Positions 40,619-49,950 of a stretch of DNA of 64,000 nucleotides are shown here, piece after piece (within the stretch, counting starts at the first letter, position 1; each line of letters starts with the position of its first letter). Under the pieces are notes generated by a model. The model made no database searches. It saw only the letters and a program-made list of their open reading frames with translations, and had not been told where the DNA came from. The stretch comes from Paenibacillus sp. BK033. Its GTDB lineage: Bacteria; Bacillota; Bacilli; Paenibacillales; Paenibacillaceae. Made by a program: the position numbers and the translations under genes. The stretch lies in contig NZ_SLVP01000016.1 in the NCBI RefSeq assembly GCF_004345425.1, positions 1 to 64,000 of the forward strand, in the 5' to 3' direction.

Positions 40619-43072
40619 ATGACTGTCATCGGCAATAATCGAATGCTGCGGAGATTTCTCTCTCCTCTCCTGATCCTAGCGCTGCTCTCCGGATTTATGG
40701 GGTATGCGCGAGCGGCGGAAGAAGCAGCTCCACAGCTTCCCACTTTTGATATCCCCGCCTTATCGGCGGAGTCTGCGGCATCGCCGCTTCCCAATATTAT
40801 GGTTGTGGCAACCGGAGGTACTATCGCGGGAGCGGCATCGCGCGGGGATAAAACAAATTTCCAGAACTATGCGGCCGGCACGTACAAAATGGCGGATATG
40901 GTCGCGCAGCTTCCAAGCCATAAAAATGCCGACGTATCGACTTTCCAGTTCGGCAATAAAGGTTCGGGCGGCTATTCGATGAAGGATCTGTACGATTTGT
41001 CTCTGGCCGTCGATCAGGCTCTTTCGGTTTACGACGGAGTAGTCGTAACAACAGGCACGGACACGATGGAGGAAATCGCGTATTTCCTAGATTTGACGGT
41101 GCGCAGCGAGAAGCCGGTTGTAGTGACAGGGGCTATGCGGCCATGGGATGTTATCGGAACGGACGGTCCGGCTAACCTTTATCAAGCGATTAAGGTAGCG
41201 GCCAGCAATAAGACCAAATGGTACGGAACGGTTATTATGCTCAACGATGTCATCCAGGCGGCGCGCGAAGTAACCAAGTCGAATGCCCATCGCCTCGATA
41301 CCTTTGATACTCCGATGTTTGGAGCGCTTGGGTATGTCGATGATCCAGCCGTTCGGATGTACCGGCTGAATGCCCGGGCTCTGAAAGCGGGAACGCCGGA
41401 ATGGTCGACTCCGTTTGATCTGCGGACGATATCGAAGGATGATCTGCCGCTAGTCGAGATTGCCTACAGCTATCAGGAAGCGGGCGGCGGCGCGATTCGC
41501 GCGCTGGTGGAAGACGGTGCCAAAGGGATTGTCACCGCCGGAACCGGAGCGGGCGGCATTTCCTCGAAGATGAGCCAGGCGCGCAGCGCGGCGATTCAGA
41601 AGGGCGTAATCTTTGTTACGACAACCCGGACAGGCTCTGGCACGATGAGCGGCAGCGGCAACGGAATTATTGCCGGGGATAACCTGAATCCGCAGCATGC
41701 TCGCATGATGCTTCTGCTTTCACTGTCCTTTTCAAATGATTTTAATACGATAAAAGATTGGTTCGAGACCGTAGGCGCGCAGGATATCGTAATGGATGAT
41801 CCGGCTCCTCCGGTGTGGCCGGCTAATGCGGCGCTTGTCTCGGATACGCAGACGACGGACAGCATTGCTTTAAGCTGGCCTCAGGCTGCCGATTCTACCC
41901 GCGTGGCTGGTTACGCCATCTATCAAGGTTCGGAAGAGACGCCAATCGCCAAGGTAGCTTCCTCGGCTAGAACGTATATAGCAAAAGGTCTTTCTTCCAA
42001 TACGTCTTATACCTTTACGGTCAAAGCCTTTGACGATAAAGGAAATGAGAGCGTTGGCCTCACCGGTTCGTTCAAGACGGGCTCATCCGGCTCAGGCTCC
42101 GGCTCAGGCGGCGGAACAGGTACTCCTCCGGGCAGCAACGAGCTTACCGTTCCGCCTGGCGGCTCCGGCGAGCTGAGCGTCTTTGACAACAGTCTTACGG
42201 TGAAGGTGCCAAGCGGAGCGTCCAAGGAGCAGCTTATCGTTTCCATTCAAAAGCTGACGCAGGCCGGCGGCCTTATCGATGCGGATGATGTGCTGCTGTC
42301 CTCCATATTCGAAGTGCTCAAAAACCAAGCGGGCAACTTCCTGGTTCCGGTAACGTTGACCTTCAAATTTGATGCTTCGTTAGTGAAGGAAGGCAAAAAG
42401 CCTTCGGTCTTCTATTATGATGAGACGAAAAAGCAATGGGTGGAAATGGGCGGAACGGTTAACGGAAGCACGATCTCCGTGCCAACCGACCATTTCACGA
42501 AGTTTGCCGTATTTGCGGTAGACGCGGATCCGGCGGCACCGGACTTCTCCGATATCGCGGGACACTGGGCAGCAGCTTCAATCCGCGCCGCGGTAGCAGC
42601 CGGTATCGTCAACGGCTACAGCGACGGCACCTTTAAGCCGGAGCTTACCGTAACCCGCGAAGAGTTTATTGCGATGCTGATGCGCGCGCTTAAGTCGGAA
42701 GAGCCAGGAGCGGACTTGACCTTCAAGGATAACGGTTCAATCGGCGCATGGGCGAAAGCAGCCGTAGCGCAAGCGGTCGCCGCAGGAATTACAAGCGGTT
42801 ATCCGGACGGAACGTTTAAGCCGGGCAACAAGATCAGCCGCACCGAGATGGTCGCGATGATCGCGAAGGCTCTGAAGCTGACAACGGGGGAAAATGCCGC
42901 AACGAGCTTCTCCGACAATGCCGATATCCCGGCATGGGCGAGGGGCGCGGTGAACGCGGTGGCGGACAAAGGCATTATCCAGGGCCGTCTGAACAACCGT
43001 TTTGTTCCCGCGGGAACGGCAACGAGAGCGGAAGCCATTACGGTTATCATGAAGCTGCTCGATGCCAAATAA
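40619..43072 (+). CDS. S-layer-anchored L-asparaginase with FN3 and SLH domains
   Basis: An 817-residue secreted enzyme. Signal peptide (about 1-36, ends ARA), asparaginase core (about 48-385: VVATGGTIAGAA, TTGTDTMEEIAYF, GAMRPWDVIGTD), fibronectin type III domain (about 400-480: ALVSDTQTTDSIALSWPQ...NTSYTFTVKAFDDKGNES), a Gly/Ser linker, a ZU5-like beta region (about 510-635), and three SLH domains (about 643-817: FSDIAGHW, GYSDGTFKPE, GYPDGTFKPGN) for attachment to pyruvylated wall polymer. Asparaginase fused to SLH is a surface-display version of copy 1. GAAGGGAGG precedes the ATG. Ends at a terminator. Confidence 0.92.
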   Translation: MTVIGNNRMLRRFLSPLLILALLSGFMGYARAAEEAAPQLPTFDIPALSAESAASPLPNIMVVATGGTIAGAASRGDKTNFQNYAAGTYKMADMVAQLPSHKNADVSTFQFGNKGSGGYSMKDLYDLSLAVDQALSVYDGVVVTTGTDTMEEIAYFLDLTVRSEKPVVVTGAMRPWDVIGTDGPANLYQAIKVAASNKTKWYGTVIMLNDVIQAAREVTKSNAHRLDTFDTPMFGALGYVDDPAVRMYRLNARALKAGTPEWSTPFDLRTISKDDLPLVEIAYSYQEAGGGAIRALVEDGAKGIVTAGTGAGGISSKMSQARSAAIQKGVIFVTTTRTGSGTMSGSGNGIIAGDNLNPQHARMMLLLSLSFSNDFNTIKDWFETVGAQDIVMDDPAPPVWPANAALVSDTQTTDSIALSWPQAADSTRVAGYAIYQGSEETPIAKVASSARTYIAKGLSSNTSYTFTVKAFDDKGNESVGLTGSFKTGSSGSGSGSGGGTGTPPGSNELTVPPGGSGELSVFDNSLTVKVPSGASKEQLIVSIQKLTQAGGLIDADDVLLSSIFEVLKNQAGNFLVPVTLTFKFDASLVKEGKKPSVFYYDETKKQWVEMGGTVNGSTISVPTDHFTKFAVFAVDADPAAPDFSDIAGHWAAASIRAAVAAGIVNGYSDGTFKPELTVTREEFIAMLMRALKSEEPGADLTFKDNGSIGAWAKAAVAQAVAAGITSGYPDGTFKPGNKISRTEMVAMIAKALKLTTGENAATSFSDNADIPAWARGAVNAVADKGIIQGRLNNRFVPAGTATRAEAITVIMKLLDAK

Positions 43073-43080
43073 GATGAGAT

Positions 43081-43129
43081 AAAAGCTGCTCCGCATGGCT
43101 CGACATGGCCCTAGCGGAGCAGCTTTTTG
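43081..43129 (+). terminator. Terminator after the asparaginase pair
   Basis: AAAAGCTGCTCCGC, loop, GCGGAGCAGCTTTTT. Confidence 0.88.
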
Positions 43130-43239
43130 ATTATTTTTCATACAAGCTCCGGCTTGTCAAACTAGTCCGCATAATTGGCCAAGTCCCTTCATAGACATGT
43201 TACCAGTGGGAAAAACATTGTGAAGAGGGGATGATTGTA

Positions 43240-44475
43240 ATGCGTCGCATGACATGGGCAGCGGCAATCTTGTTAGTGTTTTCACTCGTTCTTAGCGCAT
43301 GCGGGAAGAAGGACGCCGAGTCCGTGGTCAAGGAGCTCGACAAGGTTGTAAGCAACATGGAGAGCTACCAAGGGACAGGCACGATGAAGCTTCATACGGG
43401 GCAGCAGGAGCTGACTTACAACGTTGAAGTTTCTTACCAGAAGCCCCATTATTACCGTATTAAATTGACGAATGCAGAGAAGGATATTACGCAAATTGTT
43501 CTGCGCAACGATGACGGCGTGTTTGTCCTTACGCCGCGTCTGAACAAAGTGTTCCGCTTCCAAAGCGACTGGCCGCAAAATCAAGGGCAGGTATATCTCT
43601 ATCAAACGCTGATTCAAAGCATTTTGACGGACAACTCGCGCCAGTTCGCGGTTGACGATAAATCCTACGTCTTTGATGTCATGGCCAACTATAATAACGG
43701 CACGCTTGCCAGACAAAAAATTTGGCTGAACAAATCGGATTACAAGCCGGTTCAGGTTCAAGTCAGCGACGCAAATGCTTCCGTGATGGTGCAAGTCGAC
43801 TTTACGAGCTTCGAATTTGGTCCAAGCTTTGACAAAACGACGTTCGAGACGGAAGCAAACATGCAGTCTTCGCCTTCGAGCGGAGGCACCAGCGATCAGC
43901 CGACACTCGCCGATCCGGATCAAACGGATGTGAACGGCAGCGCAAACGAAACTTCCGGGGACAGCAACAGCAAGGATGCCGTAACGCCGGATAAATCCAC
44001 CGAATCGAAAGACGACAGCAAGGCTGACGGCAAAACGGACGATAAAGCAACAAAAGACGACGACAAGAACGCGGCGGCGGAAGACGAAGAGGATGCGGAC
44101 GATACGGCAGCCAACCCGCAGGCGGATGCGGCAGCCGATCTCCAGGTTATGGTTCCGACGGACCTCCCGGAAGGCGTCGTTATGAAGGATAGCATGGATA
44201 TCGTATTCGGCGGCTTGCCTGGCGTTGTATCCCGCTATACGGGAACTTACGACTTCTCGCTGATTCAGACCCAGCCTAAAGATATGGCAGCAACTTATTC
44301 GGGAGGCACCTTCCTTGATCTCGGATTCACGATTGGCGAGCTGACCGGCGGAGACGATCAGAAGACGCTTACTTGGATCGTGGACGGCACTGAGCTTCGT
44401 CTGACAAGCAGCACGCTTCCTGAGACGGAAATGATCCGAATTGCCCAATCCGTTCAAGCGGATACGACCAAATAA
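43240..44475 (+). CDS. LolA/GerS-like sporulation lipoprotein
   Basis: A 411-residue lipoprotein: signal ending LVLSAC (Cys about 21), then a LolA-like beta fold (about 22-215: LDKVVSNMESYQGTGTMKLHTGQQELTYNVEVSYQKPHYYRIKLTN), a long disordered Asp/Lys/Ala-rich linker (about 215-300) and a C-terminal domain (about 305-411). Members of this family (YdcC, GerS) act in spore germination or envelope formation. The order ydcC-alr-ndoAI-ndoA known from Bacillus subtilis is preserved here. Start ATG 43240 follows AGAGGGG; ATG 43231 is close. Confidence 0.85.
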   Translation: MRRMTWAAAILLVFSLVLSACGKKDAESVVKELDKVVSNMESYQGTGTMKLHTGQQELTYNVEVSYQKPHYYRIKLTNAEKDITQIVLRNDDGVFVLTPRLNKVFRFQSDWPQNQGQVYLYQTLIQSILTDNSRQFAVDDKSYVFDVMANYNNGTLARQKIWLNKSDYKPVQVQVSDANASVMVQVDFTSFEFGPSFDKTTFETEANMQSSPSSGGTSDQPTLADPDQTDVNGSANETSGDSNSKDAVTPDKSTESKDDSKADGKTDDKATKDDDKNAAAEDEEDADDTAANPQADAAADLQVMVPTDLPEGVVMKDSMDIVFGGLPGVVSRYTGTYDFSLIQTQPKDMAATYSGGTFLDLGFTIGELTGGDDQKTLTWIVDGTELRLTSSTLPETEMIRIAQSVQADTTK

Positions 44476-44642
44476 GATACTGCTAGGTTAGAGCGGACGA
44501 ATTTTTTTTCCAAGACGTGCTATCCGATTAAGGCCGCCATTTCATTGACAGCCCAAGCGACAACGTATAACATTAATCCTATTGATGTTTACAGTTGCTC
44601 GGGATTGCTCGGGGCTGCCGAATGAGGAGAAGGTGAACCGAC

Positions 44643-45827
44643 TTGGAATCGTATTATCGCCCGACAAGGGTAGAAATTTCGCTTGATGCGCTGAACCGCA
44701 ACCTGCAAGCGTTCCGCAGCGCTATGCCTGAAGGGCGATTGCTGATGGCTTCGGTCAAAGCGAACGCGTACGGGCATGGCGCAGTGGAAATCGCCCGCGA
44801 GGCAGAGCGGTTCGGCGTTGATTATTTGGGCGTAGCCTTTCTGGATGAGGCGCTGCAGCTTCGGGAAGCCGGGATCGCGACGCCGATTCTTGTGCTTGGA
44901 TTTGTCCCGGCAGCTGCGCTGGCTATCGCGCGCGACAAGGATATAACCGTCGCGTTGTTCCGCGAGGATATATTGACGGTGGCGGCGGCTCTTCCTCTTC
45001 ACGCCGATGGAAAGAAGCTGAAAGTCCACATTAAGATCGATTCCGGAATGGGGCGGCTTGGGATAATCGGCAAGGATGAGGCGATTGCTTTTATCCGCAA
45101 AGCGCTGGATGTTCCGCAGCTGGAGGTAGAGGGCCTGTTCACTCACTACGCCAAAGCGGACGAGACGGACAAGAGCTATACCCGCCAGCAGTATGAGCGC
45201 TTTCACGCTGTTGCGGAGTATGTGCGCAGCCATCGGCTGCCGATCCGTATCCTTCATGCCGCGAACAGCGCAGCGGGTATTGATACGCCGGAATACGGCG
45301 GCGACATGGTTCGCCTTGGCATCAGCATGTACGGTCTTTATCCTTCGGATGAAGTAAGCCGCGAGCGGATCAAGCTTGAACCGGTGCTTTCGCTCAAGAC
45401 GGAAGTCGTCATGGTGAAGAAGACCCCTCCGGGCTGGGGAATCAGTTACGGCACCCGGTATGTGACCAGCCAGGAAGAATGCATTGGCACGCTGCCTATC
45501 GGATATGCCGACGGTTTCAGCCGGATGCTGAGCGGCAAGGCCCATGTGCTTGTACGGGGAGTAAAGGTGCCTGTGCGGGGGACGATCTGCATGGACCAGT
45601 GCATGATTGCTTTGGATCCCGCGGCAGCGGATGCAGCTGTTGAGCCGGGCGAGGAAGTTGTGCTGATCGGACGGCAAGGCGGGGAAGAGATATCCGCGGA
45701 GGAGCTTGCTTTGCAGCTTGGAACGATCAACTATGAGGTAACCTGCATGCTTGCGGCCCGCGTGCCCCGCGTCTACGTAAGAGACGGACAGGTGGCAGCG
45801 GTATCGAATCCGCTCGTTTTAGGTTAG
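44643..45827 (+). CDS. alr: Alanine racemase
   Basis: A 394-residue PLP enzyme that makes D-Ala for peptidoglycan. PLP lysine in MASVKANAYGHG (Lys39), the phosphate-binding region, the SGMGRLG segment, second catalytic Tyr in GWGISYGTRY (about 267), and VRGTICMDQCM near the C-terminal beta domain. TTG start follows GAGGAGAAGGTG. It is followed after 216 bases by the mazEF pair, as in Bacillus. Confidence 0.96.
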   Translation: MESYYRPTRVEISLDALNRNLQAFRSAMPEGRLLMASVKANAYGHGAVEIAREAERFGVDYLGVAFLDEALQLREAGIATPILVLGFVPAAALAIARDKDITVALFREDILTVAAALPLHADGKKLKVHIKIDSGMGRLGIIGKDEAIAFIRKALDVPQLEVEGLFTHYAKADETDKSYTRQQYERFHAVAEYVRSHRLPIRILHAANSAAGIDTPEYGGDMVRLGISMYGLYPSDEVSRERIKLEPVLSLKTEVVMVKKTPPGWGISYGTRYVTSQEECIGTLPIGYADGFSRMLSGKAHVLVRGVKVPVRGTICMDQCMIALDPAAADAAVEPGEEVVLIGRQGGEEISAEELALQLGTINYEVTCMLAARVPRVYVRDGQVAAVSNPLVLG

Positions 45828-46043
45828 GAATTATTTACTAATCGCAACTTTTCGCGAAAAATAGAGGATTTCCGTTGTTGATCGCGAATTAGTTAAGACA
45901 ATTTGGATATGCACGGAGATGCAGTAAATTCATGCAGCATATTTGATATACGCATAACATAGCTATGATAAAGTATAGTGACAGCGATTTAATGCAATAA
46001 TGAATATTAATGGTTTTGGAAAAGTTTTGGGGGTGCTAGTTCG

Positions 46044-46325
46044 GTGGCCAATATGCAGAACACCAAGAGGATCATGATCAGCTTGCCGGATCAATTGCTG
46101 GAGGAGGTCGACGGCATCGTCGCCAAGGAAAATTCCAACCGCAGCGAGTTTATTCGGCAGGCCATGAAGCTGTATCTTGTGGAACGAAAAAAACGGCAGA
46201 TCCGTGAGTCCATGCAGCGTGGGTATCTGGAAATGGCGAAGATCAACTTGAACATGGCCTCCGAAGCTTTTCAAGCGGAGGAAGAAGCCGATCATACGTT
46301 AGGCCGTCTCGTAAGCGGGGTGTAG
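46044..46325 (+). CDS. ndoAI: Antitoxin EndoAI (MazE type)
   Basis: A 93-residue ribbon-helix-helix antitoxin. The N-terminal NTKRIMISLPDQLLEEVDGIVAKENSNRSEFIRQAMKLYL is the DNA-binding RHH fold (about 5-45); the C-terminal helix (about 50-85) binds and blocks the MazF toxin. GTG start. It overlaps closely (three bases apart) with ndoA, a standard toxin-antitoxin operon. Confidence 0.93.
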   Translation: MANMQNTKRIMISLPDQLLEEVDGIVAKENSNRSEFIRQAMKLYLVERKKRQIRESMQRGYLEMAKINLNMASEAFQAEEEADHTLGRLVSGV

Positions 46326-46328
46326 AGG

Positions 46329-46679
46329 TTGATCGTAAAACGCGGAGATGTGTTTTTTGCGGATTTGTCACCAGTCGTCGGATCGGAACAGGGCGGAGTA
46401 AGACCCGTATTAGTCATTCAGAACGATATCGGCAACCGCTTCAGTCCGACGGTTATCGTCGCGGCCATTACGGCGCAAATCCAGAAAGCCAAATTGCCTA
46501 CGCACGTTGAAATGGAAGCGGCGGCTCACGGCTTCGACAGAGACTCCGTCGTGCTGCTTGAGCAGATTAGGACGATCGACAAGCAGCGTTTAACCGACAA
46601 GATCACCCACCTGGACGATGAAACGATGCGTAAAGTGGACGATGCTCTGCTGATCAGCGTTGGATTAATCGATTTTTAA
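46329..46679 (+). CDS. ndoA: Endoribonuclease toxin EndoA (MazF type)
   Basis: A 116-residue mRNA interferase that cuts RNA at UACAU-type sites in the Bacillus orthologue. VKRGDVFFADLSPVVGSEQGGVRPVLVIQNDIGNRFSPTVIVAAIT is the conserved core with the catalytic Arg (about 25) and Thr (about 48). TTG start with AGAGG just ahead. The chromosome-borne pair next to alr is a core feature of Bacillus relatives, not a mobile module. Confidence 0.95.
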   Translation: MIVKRGDVFFADLSPVVGSEQGGVRPVLVIQNDIGNRFSPTVIVAAITAQIQKAKLPTHVEMEAAAHGFDRDSVVLLEQIRTIDKQRLTDKITHLDDETMRKVDDALLISVGLIDF

Positions 46680-46839
46680 CGCAGGGATGGAACAAGGACG
46701 GCCATGTGCTGTCCTTGTTTTTTTGATGTCGTCGCATTTTATCGGAAAAATGGATATTTCAAAAAACCTATGGACAACTATTTAATAAATTTGCTATTAT
46801 ATGGTCAATTGGTTGTTAAATTACATATACGTGCACGGC

Positions 46840-46900
46840 TTAGCGAAGAACGCTAGCAGATCAGCCTTATTTAGGCTACTGCTGCGTTCTTTTTTTTTGT
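46840..46900 (+). terminator. Terminator-like structure resembling attC-like left pair
   Basis: TTAGCGAAGAACGCTAG (pair TAGCG/CGCTA around AAGAA) is followed by a hairpin with GAACGC/GCGTTC outer and AGCC/GGCT inner pairs and a nine-T run. It looks like an intrinsic terminator or attenuator before the tad operon; its left element resembles that of array site S20. Confidence 0.5.
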
Positions 46901-46948
46901 CAAATATAAGAAAGTATAAGTTTTTTATATACTACGCTTATATTTCAT

Positions 46949-46996
46949 CCGCGAAACGTATGCTGCCCCTCCTAAGGACGGCGCAGCCGTTTACGC
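46949..46996 (+). repeat. Hairpin repeat, dispersed copy 2
   Basis: CCGCGAAACGTATGC ... CGTTTACGCT with an inner imperfect GC hairpin. Shares both ends with the perfect hairpin at 26041-26090. Confidence 0.5.
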
Positions 46997-47027
46997 TAGG
47001 CCGGGCGGACTAGAGAGGGGAGAGTCG

Positions 47028-47741
47028 ATGAACAAAAGGAGAAATGCAGGCATTGGATTGCTTGCTGCATTGCTGTCAGGGGTTCTGGTGTATGGTTTGT
47101 TTCAGCTGCAGAAGCTGCAGCTCACACGCGAGGAAACGGTGGAGGTTGTTGTGGCCAAGCAGTTTGTTGAAGCGGGCAGGCGGTTAACGGAAGCGGACAT
47201 CGCCTATAAACGGATCCCCCGCGAAGGCTACGAGCAGGAAATGCTCGTTGACGCCAAGCAGGCGGTAGGCATGGAGACTGTAATTCCGCTAGGGACTAAC
47301 GAGCCTATTCTGGGCTGGAAAGTCGATAAGTACCATCTGCTGCCGACGGGCACGGAATCCACCTTTCAAATTCCGCGCGACTACGTTCGTTCCATCTCCA
47401 ACGGCATTCGCGCCGGCGATAAGGTAACCGTCTATTTGTCCGGCGAGAATGAGCCCTCCAGGCGGATATTCGATTCGCTTGTGACGGTTGCGTCGGTTAA
47501 ATCCTCAAGCAATGTGGAGATTGACAATATGAAGGATCCGAACCTGCTGTCGCTGGCGGAAGGGGATAAGGAACGGATGTATGCTTCCCGGCGCGATGCG
47601 AACGGAATGATCGAATACATTAATTTGAATCTGACGGAATCGCAGTGGCTGCAGATCGACGGTTATTGCAAGAACGGTCTTCATAAGCTGGTTATCGCCT
47701 ACAGTCCGGAATCGTTGCAGCTGGAGGAGGATCATACGTGA
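47028..47741 (+). CDS. CpaB/RcpC-like SAF-domain pilus protein
   Basis: A 237-residue membrane-anchored protein: one N-terminal helix (about 9-27), a SAF domain (about 40-105: VVVAKQFVEAGRRLTEADIAYKRIPREGY...VGMETVIPLGTNEPI), and a beta-rich C-terminal part with FQIPRDYVRSISNGIRAGDKVTVYLSGE. This is the CpaB/RcpC type that shapes Flp pilus assembly. ATG follows GAGAGGGGAGAG. First gene of the tad operon; it overlaps the next gene by four bases. Confidence 0.8.
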   Translation: MNKRRNAGIGLLAALLSGVLVYGLFQLQKLQLTREETVEVVVAKQFVEAGRRLTEADIAYKRIPREGYEQEMLVDAKQAVGMETVIPLGTNEPILGWKVDKYHLLPTGTESTFQIPRDYVRSISNGIRAGDKVTVYLSGENEPSRRIFDSLVTVASVKSSSNVEIDNMKDPNLLSLAEGDKERMYASRRDANGMIEYINLNLTESQWLQIDGYCKNGLHKLVIAYSPESLQLEEDHT

Positions 47742-48586
47742 ATGCGAACGCGGCACCGTTAATCACCTTTGTCGGGACTACGCCTAATATTGGAACCACC
47801 TCGGCCGCATTTGCCGCAGCGTTTCGGGTGGCGGAAGCAAGCGGGAGGGCGATCGGTTATTTATGCCTGCATTTAAAGAGCGCAAAGCTTCACCGGTATT
47901 TGGGCATCGCCGAACCCGCCGTGACGCTGGACAAGCTGAGGCCGGAGCTGAAGTCCGGATCCTTAACGCCGGATAAGCTTCAGCGCGCAATGCAGCCGGT
48001 TAGAGGAATGCCGAATCTGCATGTATTGTTCGGCAATATGCTGAGGGATCAGGCAGAATTTTATTCGCCGGAGGAGATGGAGCATTTGCTGCGGATCGCC
48101 GGGCAGACGTTCTCCATGGTTGTTATTGATGTAGGCGCTTATTGGGATAACGCGGCTACGATATGCGCTCTGCGCGAGGCGGATACGCGCGTTATCGTCA
48201 CAACCGATGCCTTATCCCACTTCCAGGAAGACGGAAAATGCTGGATTTCCCAAGTATCGCCGCTGTTTGGACTATCAACGGATCAATACCACACGGTTGT
48301 CATTTACTCGCCATGGAGCACAGGAGGATATCGGATGAAGGACATTTGCAAAGAAATGGGCACATCGAAACTTGGAGAATTACGGCTTGGTCATTCATTC
48401 TATGCGCAGCTCGACAGCGGTCATTACGGGCAGTGGCTGAAGGAGGATCCTGCAGGCAAGCTTGCCATGCAGGAGAGCGCCGAACGGTTGATGGACCGTC
48501 ATCATATACGCAGGGTAACGCCAACGCTTGCCGTACAGCCTTGGTACCGCAAGCTGCTGGCTCACCGCAACGGTGTAGGCTCTTGA
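47738..48586 (+). CDS. TadZ/CpaE-like ATPase with altered P-loop
   Basis: A 282-residue MinD/ParA-fold protein. The N-terminal GTTPNIGTTSAAFAAAF takes the place of the deviant Walker A but lacks the usual GKT lysine pattern, so nucleotide binding is doubtful. IGYLCLHLKSAK, VVIDVGAYW (about 129-137) and VIVTTDALSHFQED follow the MinD strand order. TadZ proteins set the position of the pilus. GTG start overlaps the previous gene by four bases. Confidence 0.72.
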   Translation: MNANAAPLITFVGTTPNIGTTSAAFAAAFRVAEASGRAIGYLCLHLKSAKLHRYLGIAEPAVTLDKLRPELKSGSLTPDKLQRAMQPVRGMPNLHVLFGNMLRDQAEFYSPEEMEHLLRIAGQTFSMVVIDVGAYWDNAATICALREADTRVIVTTDALSHFQEDGKCWISQVSPLFGLSTDQYHTVVIYSPWSTGGYRMKDICKEMGTSKLGELRLGHSFYAQLDSGHYGQWLKEDPAGKLAMQESAERLMDRHHIRRVTPTLAVQPWYRKLLAHRNGVGS

Positions 48587-49950
48587 ATTCGGGGGCAAGC
48601 AGGTTTTCACCGTCGGATTATTCTGCGCGGCTAAGGCTGGATCAATCTTCGGTCGCGGATTCTTTGGATAGAGGGGAAACGGCAGGACGCGGAGCGGATT
48701 TCGGAAGGCTGGCCGAAGAGATCAGGTCTTATCTGGCAGCCCCCAGAGGGCTGACGGAGGAAGAACGACGGCAGTACAGCGAGACCTTGAACCGGGCCGT
48801 GCTTGGCTTTGCATCGGAGAGGGAGCAGGTGCTGGCGATTATAGCCGATAGGCTGATTCGTCTCCGCATACACCAGTTGGATGGCTATAAGCATCCGTAC
48901 GCGACGCTTGCCGAAGCCTTGTTCGCGGAGGTAATCGGACTGAATGTGCTTGAGCTTGTACTGGCCAGGAAGGACGGTCTCGAGGAGATTCAGGTTGTCG
49001 GTTCGCAGATATACGAAGTGAGAGACGGTCAAACCATGCTGTCGTCCTATCGCTTCGACCATGAGAGGGACGTGGAGCGGATTCAGCAGAACCTGGTGCT
49101 GTACAACAACGACCGGATCAATCCGCGGAAGCGGTGGGCGGAGGTGATGCTGAGGGACGGCTCGCGCGTCACGATGACCGGCTTTGGCTTTACGTCGAAG
49201 CCAACGCTTACGATTCGGTTCTTTACGGTCAGGTGCTTTAGCCTGGAAGCTTTGTGCTCCGCTCCGTACCGTACGCTCAGCCATGAGATGAGGAACATGC
49301 TGCTGGATGTGCTTGAAGCGCGGTTTAATCTGGTCATTATCGGACCGACCAACTCGGGCAAGACGCATCTTATGAAGGCTTTGATTGCCGAGCTGCCGGA
49401 TGAAGAGCGGATCGTCACGATTGAGGGAAGGTTCGAGATGATGCTCGGGCGGGATTTTCCCAACAAAAATACGGTTGAATACGAAGCGGACGAGGATGAT
49501 CCGCAGCACAAGGCCGAGCAGGCGTTCAAGCTGGCGCTCCGCCAATCCCCGCAACGAATCGTGCATGCCGAGATCCGCGATATGGATGCCAATATTTATG
49601 TGAGGGCATGCACCAGGGGGCATTCCGGAAGCATGACCACGGTTCACGCCAATACGCTGGAGGATGTGCCGGAAGCGATTACCGACATGTGCATGCTGGA
49701 CGGAAGAGGCATGAATCCGGAGCGTTTGACGAAGAGGATTGCGGAATACGTTACCCAAGTGGGCATTGAAATGCGTTATTTGGGAGGCAGGCGGGTTATC
49801 GCCCGAATCGGTGAATTGAGCTGGGCGAATAACGAGGTCATTGTCCGGGATTGGGCCCGATTCGATGAGACAAGCGGGCAGTGGATATACCCCGAGAAGC
49901 CTTCGCCTAAAGCCAAGGCGCGTCTTGCCGAGAGGGGGTGGCGGACTTGA
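48583..49950 (+). CDS. tadA: Pilus assembly ATPase TadA/CpaF
   Basis: A 455-residue secretion ATPase of the T2SSE/VirB11 type. Residues about 70-240 form the N-terminal domain; Walker A IIGPTNSGKTHLM (about 252-264), IVTIEGRFEM (Asp-box region), RIVHAEIRDMDANIYVRACTRGHSGSMTTVHAN (Walker B/His box). All ATPase motifs are intact. The TTG at 48583 overlaps the preceding TGA as TTGA; the frame is open further upstream to 48163 but there it lies across the previous gene. It powers pilin polymerisation. Confidence 0.87.
   Translation: MNSGASRFSPSDYSARLRLDQSSVADSLDRGETAGRGADFGRLAEEIRSYLAAPRGLTEEERRQYSETLNRAVLGFASEREQVLAIIADRLIRLRIHQLDGYKHPYATLAEALFAEVIGLNVLELVLARKDGLEEIQVVGSQIYEVRDGQTMLSSYRFDHERDVERIQQNLVLYNNDRINPRKRWAEVMLRDGSRVTMTGFGFTSKPTLTIRFFTVRCFSLEALCSAPYRTLSHEMRNMLLDVLEARFNLVIIGPTNSGKTHLMKALIAELPDEERIVTIEGRFEMMLGRDFPNKNTVEYEADEDDPQHKAEQAFKLALRQSPQRIVHAEIRDMDANIYVRACTRGHSGSMTTVHANTLEDVPEAITDMCMLDGRGMNPERLTKRIAEYVTQVGIEMRYLGGRRVIARIGELSWANNEVIVRDWARFDETSGQWIYPEKPSPKAKARLAERGWRT

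Larger units (their letters stand above)
46680..47027. other. Intergenic region between mazEF and the tad locus
   Basis: About 350 bases. A short GC hairpin with TTTTTT (46699-46724) could end mazEF. A second structure, TTAGCG-AAGAA-CGCTAG, an AGCC...GGCT hairpin and nine T, lies at 46840-46900. The hairpin element at 46949-46996 resembles that at 26041. A 70-codon frame here has no ribosome site and looks accidental. Confidence 0.6.

Noticed and set aside
39691..40794. 367-codon minus-strand frame opposite the asparaginases
   Set aside because: Antisense shadow of the duplicated asparaginase coding sequence.
43282..44457. 391-codon minus-strand frame opposite the GerS-like lipoprotein gene
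   Set aside because: Shadow frame; the + strand gene has signal peptide, lipobox and conserved context.
46801..47013. 70-codon frame between mazEF and the tad locus
   Set aside because: No ribosome site, and it runs through a terminator-like hairpin.
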